DNA from: Sipunculus nudus
Taxonomy: Eukaryota > Annelida > Sipuncula > Golfingiida > Sipunculidae
Direction of reading: 5' to 3'
Assembly (NCBI GenBank): GCA_026874595.1
Contig: CM049314.1
Location: 2,939,318-3,003,317 of the forward strand
Length of the DNA stretch: 64,000 nucleotides
The translations under genes were made by a program, and so were the position numbers. A model generated the notes under the pieces. That model saw only the letters and a program-made list of their open reading frames with translations, had not been told where the DNA came from and did no database searches. Shown here piece after piece: positions 12,818 through 26,000 of this stretch (its first letter is position 1; the number at the start of each line of letters is the position of its first letter).

Positions 12818-12974
12818 CATATTACAGACGTCAGCAAAGAATATTTTCACAGACGAGTGGATTATTTGAATAGAGGCGTACATATCTAAATAAGAAAAGT
12901 ACAGTTGCGTGTTGTCGTGCGTAACTGAGCTATATGAGCTATGCAAACCTATTGACCATGACGCTTGTGTCGTG

Positions 12975-12977
<3 letters not shown>

Positions 12978-13017
<40 letters not shown>
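12978..13017. repeat. (AT)n microsatellite, LTR insertion target
   Basis: AT array cut by the LTR at 13018-13836; AT resumes at 13837, so both flanks of the LTR are AT repeats. Confidence 0.9.
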
Positions 13018-13021
<4 letters not shown>

Positions 13022-13836
13022 ACGGAACCTAATATAAACAGATCACACCACGCGTGATGAACACAAATTTTGTAATGGAGATAAAAATAATCAGATTCTG
13101 TAACACTAGGCAGCGTGAAATGTCTAGGGGAATGAATAAAGAAGTCAGTGTTTTTTTGTTAACAAATAACCATAATTTATTCTTAAATCAACCCAAATAT
13201 TACAATATACTAAATCAATACAATTATACAGTAAAAAAGCGGTATAACAACAAATCAATACAATCACACAGTAAAATACACAAAGTGCACAGTACCTGGA
13301 TACCACCACCGTCACAACGATAAGTTCTTAAAATGTATACTTTTGCAGAATGACAGTCCAGTGTAAAGCTCTTGTAACAATCCATAAAGTAAACTGAAGT
13401 CCAGATGAACAAAATCCAGGAGAAACTCTGAAGAAAATCTTTAATTTCCGCACTCGTTGGATAAGGTCCCAGAAACTGACACACGCTTCTGCGTCCGCTG
13501 GAAATCTTCTCTGCTGCTCTCTCCCGACTCTAAAACACAGCCCCTTTATATACTCTTCACCCAAAGCCGAGAATTTTCCACTTCTCGAACCGTCTTAAAG
13601 ATCTTACACAACACAGTAAACACGCGTTACAGGAATCATCTAGAAGATCATCGCTGTGTGTGTCTCTACATACCAGGGTCCACACGTGACTCACGACCAG
13701 GCAAGAAAGCCTAATGCTAGCATGACAACGAGAGTTCAACCAGGACGGATTAAACTGCGAATGTAACAAACGTCCTGGCGAGGTGTCACAACACGAGCCA
13801 CGCCTGTTTCACACAATAAAAAGAGCACCTGTAACA
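13018..13836 (-). mobile_element. Solo LTR, copy 1
   Basis: On the minus strand it begins TGTTACAGGTGC and ends GGTTCCGTAACA, giving the TGTTAC/GTAACA inverted ends typical of LTRs. It is 819 bases long. A TATATAAA box (plus 13545-13552) lies mid-element, as expected for a U3 promoter. It sits inside an (AT)n tract, which hides any target duplication. No PBS, gag or pol sequence adjoins, so it is a solo LTR. Three more members lie at about 37078, 43731 and 53967. The superfamily cannot be told without internal sequence. Confidence 0.8.
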
Positions 13837-14574
13837 ATATATATATATATACTGAAAATCAAAATAAACACTTTTGATGCTTAGGAAATAAATTAATGCG
13901 ATAATTATATTATAATATAATATTTCTATAATATAATATAATTTCTATAATATAATATAATAAAACATAATATAATACATCTGCCTCACTTGGAATCACA
14001 TGCATAACAACAACAACAACAACAAGTTTATTCAGGAAAAAGGGAGGCCTGGGCCTATAGATCCAATTGAGTATACAAATCTTCTTACATTTAAACAGCT
14101 GAGACATAATGTAACATAATTAACATATTTGTGTGTGTACTGGCGGCGTTTATCACGCGATTATAACTTTATTGTTTTTACATCAAATTTCTTGCAATTT
14201 CTTTTAATAACTCAAAACTGTAAATGAAAGTTACTAAAGTATATAACAGTTGTTACTTTACAACACAAAGAGTGTAATATTTAAAATATTCTTCGTCAGT
14301 TTCTCATTCAAATGAAATGTTAACTGAAGACTGTCCACTCTTTAAACTATCGTATATTTGAAAGGTATCATAGGTACATGCTTATTTAAACTTTCCGAAT
14401 TTAAGCATACAAAGTTATGAATGAACAAATTGTTATGCAAAACTCACAACACACTCTTGAAACATAAATGTGGTTATTGTTTAGACAGCTGCTTTGTCTT
14501 CTTCCCGAAGGTTTCAACTTTCGCGAATAAAAGCCATTCACATTGTTCAGCGCTCCATCGATAACTAAAAACTC
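13837..14574. other. 3' flank of LRR-Ig gene 1
   Basis: AT-rich, with a short AT run, a TATAATATAATA-type tract at 13900-13975 and a (CAA)n at 14008-14024. TTTATT at 14168-14173 (AATAAA on the minus strand) is a possible polyadenylation signal for the minus-strand gene. Confidence 0.4.
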
Positions 14575-15229
14575 TTAATGGATTCTGGAATTGGTAGGTG
14601 TTATATAATAGTCAAACTGCAAGGTCTCGTAGTCGTAGCCAATAGCTTCAGTTAACGTAGTTTCTGAAAAATTTGTGACACGACTTCGATTTCTTCTCTG
14701 TTTACAGATGACTGACACAGTGATGACGATAGTTACCAGGGCAACCATCACGGGTGGCAACACGTAGACGAGAAGATTCCCTCTGACATACGAGTCCCCT
14801 AGCAAGAGAAACATATAGACACGCCGGTATTGGTGTATATTATTATACGAGGTGTGTTCCAAATCAATGTTTCAGCTCCATATTTAAATAAAATGATCTT
14901 TTTTTTAAATTCAGTTGTAACTTGTCATATGTTACTTCACAGAAATTGATATTCAGCTAATGCAAAGGAATCAAGTATTCTTCATATTGTCTTCAATAAT
15001 GAAAACCTATAAAAACAACATTTAAATTTAACAAGAAAATAGGTCTTAGCAATTTAAAAAAAGTAAATGATAGAAGAGAATATAGGAGAGGACACATGAC
15101 TAGAATATAACCAGAGGCTGACTTGATGAAGAAGAAACGACGAAGTGTGAACAAAACGTGATACTGAGTCCATCTTCTTTTACTAATTGATCGTCATACT
15201 TATAAGCTTATAATTTACAATGATATATT

Positions 15230-15275
<46 letters not shown>

Positions 15276-15697
15276 GTCCCGTTTAATTGAATATCAGATT
15301 TGTAAACCGATTATATTCATTTAAGCAGGATATTCAAATAAATGAGGTGTTAATCTTCAAGGTTGTACCCGTCACTTTAATACCATGAATTGCTTTCGGA
15401 TGACTTGCATTCAGATGGTTCTGAATTATCTTTTTTTTTCGAATGTATCACTTAATGATGTTTCAGCATTTTTTGATATATTTTTTATTTATTTATAATT
15501 TCTATACCTTCTACGGAAAAATACCGTATATTCACCTGTTTGCATTTATTATTGATAAAAAAATCTCACTGCCAATTGCCGACAGCTTACCGATCACGTG
15601 AATATATCAAATGTTGTCAAAGGTTTAATTCGATTCCTCAAGGATTTTGATTTTAAAATAAAACATTTTAGTTGTTTCAACTTAAAAAATAGAGAAT

Positions 15698-15759
<62 letters not shown>

Positions 15760-16461
15760 TTTTATTCTCCGCTGTAAAGTGCTCTATGGCCTACAGACTA
15801 GGCCAGAGCGGTATAACTCTGAAGAAAAACAACACTGTAAATTCACAAAAGTCTGTTTCACGGGATGCGACCCGATCATTAGGTGAATGTGGTTAGAATG
15901 AAGCTAACGGCGTGGTTTGAAAAGCCGAGACTTTACGAGATTACGAGATTATGCTTTGTGCGATTCGGGGCGGGGGGGGGGGGGCAGTGAAAGACTGACA
16001 CTGATCCTATTGTCCTCGGGGGCACAATAGGATTAGTCGGGGTGCACGTGCGATACTGGAACATAACAGGGCAAAGATGTTAATTGATGTTTTAATGTTT
16101 ATATATAATGCAAAGATATATACCATGCTCAATTAGCATATTAAACTGATTTGTTATAGGGTCTTGGAAGCAGTGAACATATCAGTATATATACATATGA
16201 TATAAATACACATATACTATGAAAATACATAATATACAAGGCAAATATACAGTATAAAAGGCACATATACTATACTATCTTCATACCAAGTGGAACCCAC
16301 TCGGTAAACTCACCATGCTGTAGTGGTAACGCCATGTCCCTCAACACTGCAAAGCAGTGAGAGAACAACTGCCTGAACAGGTAAGTCTGCCCAGCGGATC
16401 CTCGTGGGTGGGGGGGGGGGGGGGTTGCTGGGGGACACGCTGAATATTAGTACGAATGCTA

Positions 16462-16515
<54 letters not shown>

Positions 16516-16624
16516 AATGGTATGGCCGTTTTAGTCTGTGATCGAATTGAAGTTAAATAGTAAAAGTGACGCCTTTAAGATAGAATAATAATAGAAATGT
16601 TAGTCTATCTGAAAGGCGTCTTTT

Positions 16625-16657
<33 letters not shown>

Positions 16658-18354
16658 GAGAGAGAGAGTATTCACCACTTGTGAAGAGGATTCTCTTTGT
16701 CCTTTCTCCTTGGACGTTGGTACCTATGCAGGCGTAAACACCGGGTTCCGTGGCAACATGTCGACGGGTTCTCTTCGTTTGGTTCCAGTTTTCAGGCATA
16801 AACGTGTGACGTCTTCCATCCGGGTCCATTATACTGATGTTTGGTGCTGGGTCTCCTGTCACGTGACATTCCAACAGAGACAAGTCATCATCTGTTACTT
16901 GAAAATATTCAATCACTGGAGCTCTGCATTTTGGTAACGCAGCATATTTTGATCTAAATTTCTCCCAGCTCTTCTTGATGTTTTCCAGCAAACCGCTGTA
17001 AGGGATTCCTTCACCGTTCATGTTAGGTGGAGACGAACAGGTGAAGGAAACCCGAGATGTCATAGTGGGTTCGTTTAGAATCAACAGTTCGATTCCTTTC
17101 AGTCGACAACCACAGTATAAGGGATTGTTATCTAACCTCACAATCATCTCTTTGTTGGGAGGAAGAAAACTTGTCAGAAACTCAATGTTATTATAATGTA
17201 GGTTTAAGCGTTTGAGACTTAAGCAGTCACGGAAGTAATCCTCCGGAACATATCTTATTCCGCACCTATATAATGAGAGTGTTTCGATGTTACAGTTATA
17301 GCGCGGAGCAGTCTGATCAACTTGGACAAGCGAGATGGGATTTCTGGCAAGGTTCAGTATTTTCAAAGAGGGAAATGGTTTAAGCAGTGATAAAGGAGAT
17401 AAGGTTAATCTGTTATGGTATAGATTAACATTTGTCACTGAATTTGAACAGGAATTTTGGTCTAGATTTAAAGACATTATCGGGTTACTGATAAGGCTGA
17501 TTGCAGAGAGTGAAGGTAAGCAGTTGACAAAGTGCAATGACAGATCCCTTGTTTCAAGTTGCGGTAGTTTTAATGTCTCCAAGGATGTTAGATTGCAAAA
17601 TGCATCACCTTCAATACCACTAATATTCCCGCTTATCGACAAATATTTTAAATCAGGCAGGTTCAGATAGGGAATCTTTGATTTGGACAGCTTCCCTTGA
17701 TCTCTGATATTGATTGTTAAGGCATTCAGTTTAGGGAGTATTTTGAACGTGTTGTCAGGAATGGGATTTGTTGACGCAGGTATCAGATCTATTGTCATCG
17801 TAGATAGTTCTGATAATCCAGAGAATGCATAATCTCCGACAATGCTCAAAGGATCGCCGGTAATGCTGAGTTGTTTCAATTGGTCTAAGGCATGGAAAGC
17901 TCCTTGTTCGATCGAACACATGCTATTTTTTGAAAATGATAAATCCTTAACTGTTCGAGTGGTCGCTAATGTAGTAAATGTGATATTTTGAAGGATGAAC
18001 AACTTGCTGTCTCTGACTTCTATATACCTTACCGAAGGATAGCAGTGAAAAAGCCAGCCTAACGGCATGCCATTTAATTCACTTTTCTCTATGACCACTG
18101 TATTTACATTTAGCTGTGCCCTGGTACAGGGTTTAAGAGCTTCTTTTAGTTGTACAATTGTAAGCTGATGTGTTGTATCAGGCAACCGCTGATGTGTAGC
18201 TCCAGTGAAGTTCATGCACCGCACATACTGAGTGAACCCTGCTTGCAAGCATACACATTCTTTTGGACAAGCAGTGCACACGTCCAAGAGCAGGGCGGCG
18301 ATAATCCCGCTAGATAGCAACCAGGGGTTTATCCCGAAATACAGACATATAGCC
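14575..18354 (-). CDS. LRR-Ig single-pass membrane protein, gene 1 (5' exon missing)
   Basis: Two exons, 18354-16676 and 14798-14575, join in phase 1 (donor G|GTGAAT, acceptor CTTGCTAG) and encode 633 residues plus an unplaced start. There is no in-frame ATG before the hydrophobic leader, so the initiator must lie in an upstream exon. Order: leader (WLLSSGIIAALLLDVCTA), LRRNT (CPKECVC...C), roughly ten irregular leucine-rich repeats, LRRCT starting NPLYCGC, one Ig-like domain (Cys in LLECHV and GVYACIG, no canonical Trp), TM (NLLVYVLPPVMVALVTIVIT), and a short basic tail. The tail contains YETL and further tyrosines (YDYETLQFDYY), possible SH2 or sorting motifs. It should sit at the cell surface in adhesion or recognition; such LRRIG proteins are often linked to immunity in invertebrates, but nothing here proves that. 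A paralogue is at 30364-32987. Confidence 0.88.
15232..15271. repeat. (AT)n microsatellite in LRR-Ig gene 1 intron
   Basis: AT array within the 1.9 kb intron 14799-16675. Confidence 0.9.
15703..15752. repeat. (AT)n microsatellite in LRR-Ig gene 1 intron
   Basis: Second AT array in the same intron. The intron also contains poly-G runs at 15967-15984 and 16410-16424. Confidence 0.9.
16466..16512. repeat. (AT)n microsatellite in LRR-Ig gene 1 intron
   Basis: Third AT array of this intron. Confidence 0.9.
16626..16668. repeat. (CA)n(TA)n(GA)n compound microsatellite at a splice donor
   Basis: The compound array starts within about 8 bases of the LRR-Ig gene 1 donor site (exon end 16676), so length changes here fall close to the 5' splice site. 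Confidence 0.85.
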
Positions 18355-19113
18355 CTGACTTAATATAAATAACAATAAATCTCATATTGATGTTTTTGCC
18401 AGTCTGGTAACTAGTTTTGTAAAATACAACGCTTGCTTTTTAAGTTCCACGCATTGGTATCTACTAATTCTCGAGATGCCCGACGTATTCTTCTATTTTC
18501 AAGACTCTTTAGATCTTGAGTTTGGAGGCAACCCCTCACCCCTGACTAAGTCAACCTCTGTCATCGGCTAATTGATTCTCAATTTTGCCACATCTGTGGT
18601 TAGAGTTCCTATCGTCCACGCCGGCCCAGAGCCAGACCAAATTACTTGTCCCTAGAATAAGTATAACTATGTAAGAGTACACTTACCGCATATTTAGAAT
18701 TTTCAATCTTGAAACAACTTGTACTTGCTTCTAGCCGTGCCGAAAGCCCAACTGCATTTCACAAATGCATATGTTTATAGAGATTTCTTGTATGGTGTCA
18801 ACATGGATATAACACATTTGTGTCATGCCTGAGTGATAATTATAAGGCACTATGTGTCATAAGGTATATAATTCCGATGTTGTTTCACTTCGTTGATTAC
18901 TTATCTAACAGTAACTCATTTTGTTCATGCAAGTTTAACATTTTGACTCTTTTCATTCCAGCCATTTCAAGTCATCAAATGTTTATGTGGAACCTGGGTA
19001 ATAAAACAGCTCGTGTTACTGTCCAAAAGTGGTTTTTATTCAGCAGTGCTCTCCCGATAGGTCGGTAATAAGGTGGTCTTATTATTTAAATTTACTTTAG
19101 GGCTGGACCAACT

Positions 19114-19156
<43 letters not shown>

Positions 19157-20579
19157 CATGAGATCATGTGTACTTTACTCATTTTATATGAGAGTGTGGT
19201 AGAAACGTGTGACGAATAAATGGATGTGCGTGTAGACGTACGTTTACATTGGTACTCCCGCAAGTATCCCGCTTGATACGATTTCCTGTGCTTTGCATAC
19301 GTTTAACACTCTAAACACGCCTGTGGCATAAGAAATTTTGGATTAAAACATTTTGTGGTGATCCAGACCTTCCATAATTGAATTGAATGTTCCTTAGTTG
19401 TTTCCCGATGCCACTCCGGGATGAATCTGGAGTAGTTGTCCCTTGGCTCATTGAATTACCGAATTCTTGCTTAATTTATCAGTTAATATGTACAAAACTC
19501 GATGACACTTCGTTAACTAAAGCCCGCATGACGGCGTCTCACTTCACTACGGCGACTTAGGCCTACATAAAATCTACCAGGTCGCTACAGTATCACCCAA
19601 AAAAAATCAGAAAAACCCTCTGTGTGACTGCAGTGGAGACCCTACTGTGCTCCTATGTCGCACTTATATATTAATATTTTTGGCCATATTTATGTTAGAA
19701 CTGTGCTCTCTATGCATTAAATTTTGATAAATATTTTATCAAATAGTTATCTTTCATAAAGCATTTTTATCTCTTTCTGTACATGTTGATTTTTTTTTTC
19801 TTCAATATTCAAGACGAAGGATGTCAGGGAGAACCATCTTTCGGGGGTTCTACAAACTGCTTTACAATTGTTGGAACTTGTAAATCCCCGTGTATGTACA
19901 TGAGGACAAAGGCAAACGTCTCAGTGTACCAATGCTTCTATCGCACTCACTACTGGTGACTGGTAATGTTACAGGTATTTTCAACACTGTCTTGACATTA
20001 TGTATTATTTTATAGTTGTTCTCTTTGTAACAGCAAAGGGACATTCCTTTTTATTAATTTGTTATTGAACTGACATAGAATCATTGTCTCCTGCTCTGTT
20101 ACAGATAGTTTCCCTTTGTATAATTGTGTATTAAAGTATAATAAGAACAATTTCTATACATTATCTACATTAAATACAAACGCCTACATATATAGTCTGT
20201 ATATTGAACCATTATCATTTGATTAATGAGTTTAATATTAAAAAAATATGTAGATTTAAAGTATAATAAAAAAATACAAATTGTATTTAATTTTTAATGA
20301 TACACTTACAAATGGACGGGAACGCTTAGACCTGTCCACCTACTGGACCGGACCGCTTACAGCTGGATCGCACCAGGAACGCACCGCTTATGCGATGTCC
20401 GCAACTCTTCTTGGCCCTTTGCAAGAACGGGTGTTATCAGACCAGCGAGAACGTGTGTCGCATGGTTAAAATTTAGGCTGGATGCACAACACAGTACCAT
20501 GCATTCAGTAATCCCCGCTTTCAGTGCGGGGGGGGGGGGGGGGGCAACGTTGTTTTACCAATGAAGCCATTTTTTAAAA
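18355..20579. other. Upstream region of LRR-Ig gene 1, no exon recognised
   Basis: The missing first exon of the minus-strand LRR-Ig gene should lie here or further right, ending in phase 2 before the acceptor at 18355. I found no ATG plus donor convincing enough to call. An (AT)n array is at 19117-19154. Confidence 0.4.
19117..19154. repeat. (AT)n microsatellite
   Basis: AT array of about 38 bases. Confidence 0.9.
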
Positions 20580-21160
20580 TACAAGGTGTACGCTCTGAAC
20601 AAAGCGCATGATCTCCCGGTGACCTTCCACAAGGTTTCTTCAGCTTTGGCAAGATGCCGAGCACCCAGTAAGCTCAAATCTGATTGTCTAAGCGTGTAAA
20701 CAAAGGTGCAAAAATGTTAAAAGAACTCTGATTGGCTGAGCGTGAAACTTACATGGCTGCGTCCATGTCAAACTCGTTCGGAACTGCAGGAGAGGAAATA
20801 TGCAAACAGTGGGGGATAACGTACCTCAGGCTAAACAAGCAAGTTAGTTTAGACACTGTCTTGAAAAGTAATGATTGCGTCGTGTGTATTCCAACGGGCG
20901 GTCGATAAAAATCTGTGCTACCAAGCACATTCTACTTCAGTGCAAATCGACCGGCACCCCAAACAACATCCGATTGTGTTGATCATGCCTGATCATGGTT
21001 TAATATAATGCAGGGGGGGGGGGGGGGGGGGTGGTCCCAAGGACAGCAGCGCCTGGTGGCCAAACCTGACTGGCAACCGCGGTTTTTTTTTTTTGCAGCG
21101 GTTAGTGTAGCGAATAGTTGAGCAAAGCGTAAATGGAGCGTATACAAGGTGATTCTCTCA
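20580..21160 (-). repeat. Interspersed repeat, copy B (inverted relative to 6640-7710)
   Basis: Reverse complement of copy A over nearly its whole length, with an internal poly-G run at 21013-21031 and a poly-T run near 21085. It lacks the middle segment present in copy A. Confidence 0.75.
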
Positions 21161-21348
21161 CCTTATCTGGCACTAGGTTTGCTCAAAGCACGACTCTTGA
21201 TGCGGGACTGTAAACCTGTAGGTCATTTCAAAATAGAAAATAGATGGAAATAAATGATATATGGGATAAAAGAAACAAGAATTGATTTGAAATGTTACAA
21301 AAAAAGGACAAGATTGGTTTGAATTCTTAACTTAAGAAAATCAATTGG

Positions 21349-21353
<5 letters not shown>

Positions 21354-21395
<42 letters not shown>
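21354..21395. repeat. (AT)n microsatellite
   Basis: AT array of about 42 bases. Confidence 0.9.
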
Positions 21396-21398
<3 letters not shown>

Positions 21399-23235
21399 GG
21401 TAAAGTATTCAATCATTAGCGTTTAAGAAACACGCCAGTCTACTAAGAGCAATCTAGTTTTAGTTCCATGACTAACATAAAAATACATGGCAAGATCTGT
21501 TAAGTGCTTTTGACAGTGATAGTATCGAACCTGGAGTTGGAACAGAAAGTGGGCTGGTCGGTAAAACATGGTACAATAGAGATTATAACTTTACGTAGTA
21601 TAGACAGAGTAGTGAGGTATCTGCCTGTATGTGATGAACAGAAACACAAAATTAGCGGCAAATATAATCAAATATAATCCCACTCATACCAAATGTTTGC
21701 TGACCATGAAATATAATATCGCTCTCACAACGTTCCTAATCGGGTTCTAGATTAGGGTTCTAAACTAGGGGCAAACTGACTGTGGGTGGGGGGTTCAGGC
21801 TTTCGTCGGCGAGTAGCCGTGGGTGCTGTTGTTCTGCTATATCGTCCGACTTCTCGTCTTGCGCCCGTTTCGATGCTGGGCTGGTTCATGCCTCTTCGAG
21901 GATTCGTGCATGGCTTCGAGTGATATCTACAAAATCATAGCTAAGACTGTAAGTATTCTCACCTCTACCATTTCTTAATTTTCTCCTTAAAATGGGCCAA
22001 AACATGATTATCCACTGTAACGTTGTTTCTGTACCAGGTTTCAGCCGTCTCAACAGTACAGTTCGGGCACCATTTTCCACTCTTAAGTTGAGATTCTGAA
22101 TGTTTGACTTTGACATAGGTGCGGTTTAGGAGGTTGGGTCATGGAACCTCTTATCACATTGGCATCCCTATATAAACCCTTCTTTAAAATCAATCGGTAG
22201 ATCACTTAGCTAATAGAAAGCCCAACAAAATAAAGGTTTCCTTTCCAGTACGTATATGTTTTCATGGACTTGTTATTAATTTTTCATATACAGAATATGA
22301 AAATATCATCATTGTAAACTTAAAGTATAGTATAAAAATCAGTATGTTTTTAATCAGTGCGGGTAGGAAGGTTTCTCTTTTTTCTTTATTTAATAGGATT
22401 TTGATAAAAAAAAGACATTTATCGGGGAACTACATACCACTTACAGAACAATTTTGCTAAACGGATAAAGCATGACATAACATAGAAAAATGTGAACAAA
22501 AGTTTCTTTTCTTTAAAACAATGTAACAGTGGCTGGAGCTCAAAGCCCTCTTTTTCACCTTAAATAACTTTTAACTGAGCTTATGTTGAAATACAATTGA
22601 TAATATATATATATAATTACTGTATTTATGTTTAGCTAAGGAGGTATAAGGTGAGTCAGCTTTACTTGCTTATGCAAAAACAGTGATCACAATTAGTTGC
22701 GTAAGCTGACAAAAGGTGGCGCTTCAAACACATTGTTCTTTTGGTTCGGAAACTTGAGACCTTGCAACGAAATGCATAGATAATTTAATGCAATTAAAAC
22801 ATGCAAATCTGTTAATTACTTAAGCACTTTGAGGAACGAATCCAATACCAACGGTAAAATTAGTTAGTCACATAACTCAACAGGTACCCTCAAACGAGAT
22901 TTGTCTGAGGAATCATTAATTATAGAAAAAACTGAACGTTTTGTTTGACGTCACCGAGGTCTCCTCTACGAGTCGCGAATTTCCGTGATTTATGTTATTC
23001 TTAGGCGACTCGACTTTAGTGTTTCTACTGAAAATGACTCATACAACGGTAAACGCATTAACAACGAGTGTAGCGTTTTGACACGTATACACAGTTAATA
23101 CGGTCGGGGGGGGGGTACCCTTAACCATGGCAACCATTGTTGAAGATATCGTGATCCTTGAATTTGTGATAAACTCGCTTATTCTCATACCATCTAAACT
23201 AAATTCCGGACTGATGGTCGTTCATATGTTTCTTT

Positions 23236-23377
<142 letters not shown>

Positions 23378-25674
23378 ATCGGGGGCGAACAGAGGACTTA
23401 AAGAAGAGGGAGGGGGCTACAGCCTGGCCCTAGTAAATAATGTGCGGGGGATACCCGTCGATTTATACTTAACTATCACCTGCGTATGTGGCCACGTTGC
23501 AAAACGTCCCTGGATGCAAACTCGGGCACTCTGTTCGATAATGAGTGTGATTTATTTTTCTGTTTTCATCTATTTAGGTATAGTTTTTTTTTTCAACGAG
23601 AGTTGGCTATTACCCAAGCTATTAATAAGAGATTAAACTCTTCGCGGCACGCGACCCTCACTATCCGGAAGGTAGTCACGCAAAAAGAAGACCGCAAGAG
23701 TGCTATCATCTCCACTACCCATCACCAGGATTCCCACGTACCGCCGTGGTACAATATATTATTCAAACCCCGGGCATATATACTCAGTGTGTAATCATGT
23801 GATGAGAAAAGGACGGAGCTTATGAGCCGTGTGCAAATAAACCATCAGCCGTATAGTAAGTAATGTTTTCGTAATTTGCCTGATGCCAACGACATGTGTT
23901 ATTACCTGTACAACCTAAACATGTACTCCTATGACACAATGTTACACAGACACAGTTCAGTTCACAGTTCGTCATGCCTGGCTGAATACGGTGATGCATA
24001 CCTGTGCCCAGTAGCCTGCAATCGATGGTTCAGACATTCTGTCTCAGCTACAGGTAACGCCGGGGTATAATTAACGGTGCCAATAAGCTAACTTCCAGGA
24101 CAAAACTGGAATTCACAGGGCTCGAAGTGAACTGATTCTGGTACAGCTAATTCCCTGCCTTTGGTGCGTGTTGCCATGACAACGACTAGGTAAGTTCATA
24201 TTAATATTTTATTTATTGTTTTTATTGCAGAACGTGCGGTGCATTGGTTTAATGTTATTTTATTTGTATTTGTATTTGTTGGCAGTCCGGGATCTCCGTA
24301 TTTCTATACGGATTTACATAGACACGTGGGCTTTACGAAAACACAAACACGCACACACATAGACAACAGGCAATTGACCGGAGGAGAGGCCAAGTTAGAA
24401 ATATAGTTCTAACGCATATATTATGAACAAGTCTATTATATCTTTAGGCACTTGAAACTTCTTGCATTGTGTGTCAACAAATATGTGAATTATAACCTGA
24501 AATAAGTTGCTTCAAATCATGAAAATCAAGATATATCATTTTACGATGGAGTGACTGTAATATTTTGCAACAATTTTAATATTACACTTGTTCTTACACT
24601 CTGTGGAGCACAATATAATCAAACATCCAAAAACAAAATAAAAAAAACAAGCAAAGTGGAAGGTTTCGTGCAGATTTACTGTGTTAAATATTGATATACG
24701 GCAGTCTCCATATTCAGGCCAGGATTGAGAACAATCGGACTCATTTAGAGAGACCACGAACACCGGGGGGGGGGGGGGGGGGGTTAAAAGCAACAACTTA
24801 ATCGCTATGGCTCATGAGCGTGAAGGCACATTCCTTGTTTTCTAACACTATCTATTGTTTTTGATAAAATAAAATGAGGCAGATTGGCCATAGGCCCACA
24901 AAGAAGTATTTTTATTATTATTTTTTATGAATCAGTGTATTTTTTAATAAGTCTGGAAGAACAAAAGAGACAGCAGGCAAAGAGGAGCTAATTTATATGG
25001 ATCTATTTATAGATCTAGACATTAATTCCCATAACCGTCACAAAATTAAAAATATTTTGTCATTGTTCGACCCATCTTCCACATAATTTCATCGAAATAT
25101 TTCGACAAATTTTGAAATTATGACTCGAACATGCACATTCACACATAGAAACACTGCTGAACACATGGCCTCCTTTGACCTCCTTTTGAAAAGGTAAGCC
25201 CATTAAAATTCATCGTTTTGGGCGTGTTACCCCCAAAGCGTTCCTCCGGCTTATCTCTGCACCCACTGGTCCCATCACTCACGAGCTCTCTCAGGAGATA
25301 GATTTATGCCTTACGATTGTCCTCGGACCACCCCTATGTCGCATCCCCGTGCCCTTGTCAAACCCAGATTGTGTTATTTTTTTCCTTCCTCTTTACAAAC
25401 AGGACATGGCGGTTCCTGATGGCTGTGCACAATTTTTTCATGACCCAAGCAGACTGATAAGGCTTCACTTAAACAGCAAGTGGTTAGCTTTGTGTAAAAT
25501 TAAATGCACGTCAGGCCGCGCGGCGGGATGTCGCGAGACAGGTGTCGGAGGTCCATGTGGAGGGCCTTAAAGGGACACTAACACATTTAAGTCAGTCTTA
25601 TGTCTCTAGGAATGCCACTATTAGGTGACAATACACTTGCCTAATTAATCATACATATCGGATGTCACTGTCTT

Positions 25675-25776
<102 letters not shown>

Positions 25777-26000
25777 CATTTGTATGCCACACTGGACAAC
25801 ATCGCACCAATATATAACAAAATTGTTGTTTTAACTGCCCAATTAGATATGGAAAACTGACGTCACACATAACACATATGCAGCACGGGTGAGGTCCGCT
25901 TGTTATAATAATTATCGCTTTGTAAAAAATTAATCTCATTACATAAGTTTTTTAACGTTTATTATTATAGGCCTACCATCACTGTATTTGCTTTTCAACG

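Noticed and set aside
17335-17670. Open frame antisense to LRR-Ig gene 1
   Set aside because: It is the complement of well-supported leucine-rich repeats; the same applies to 30862-31257 in gene 2.
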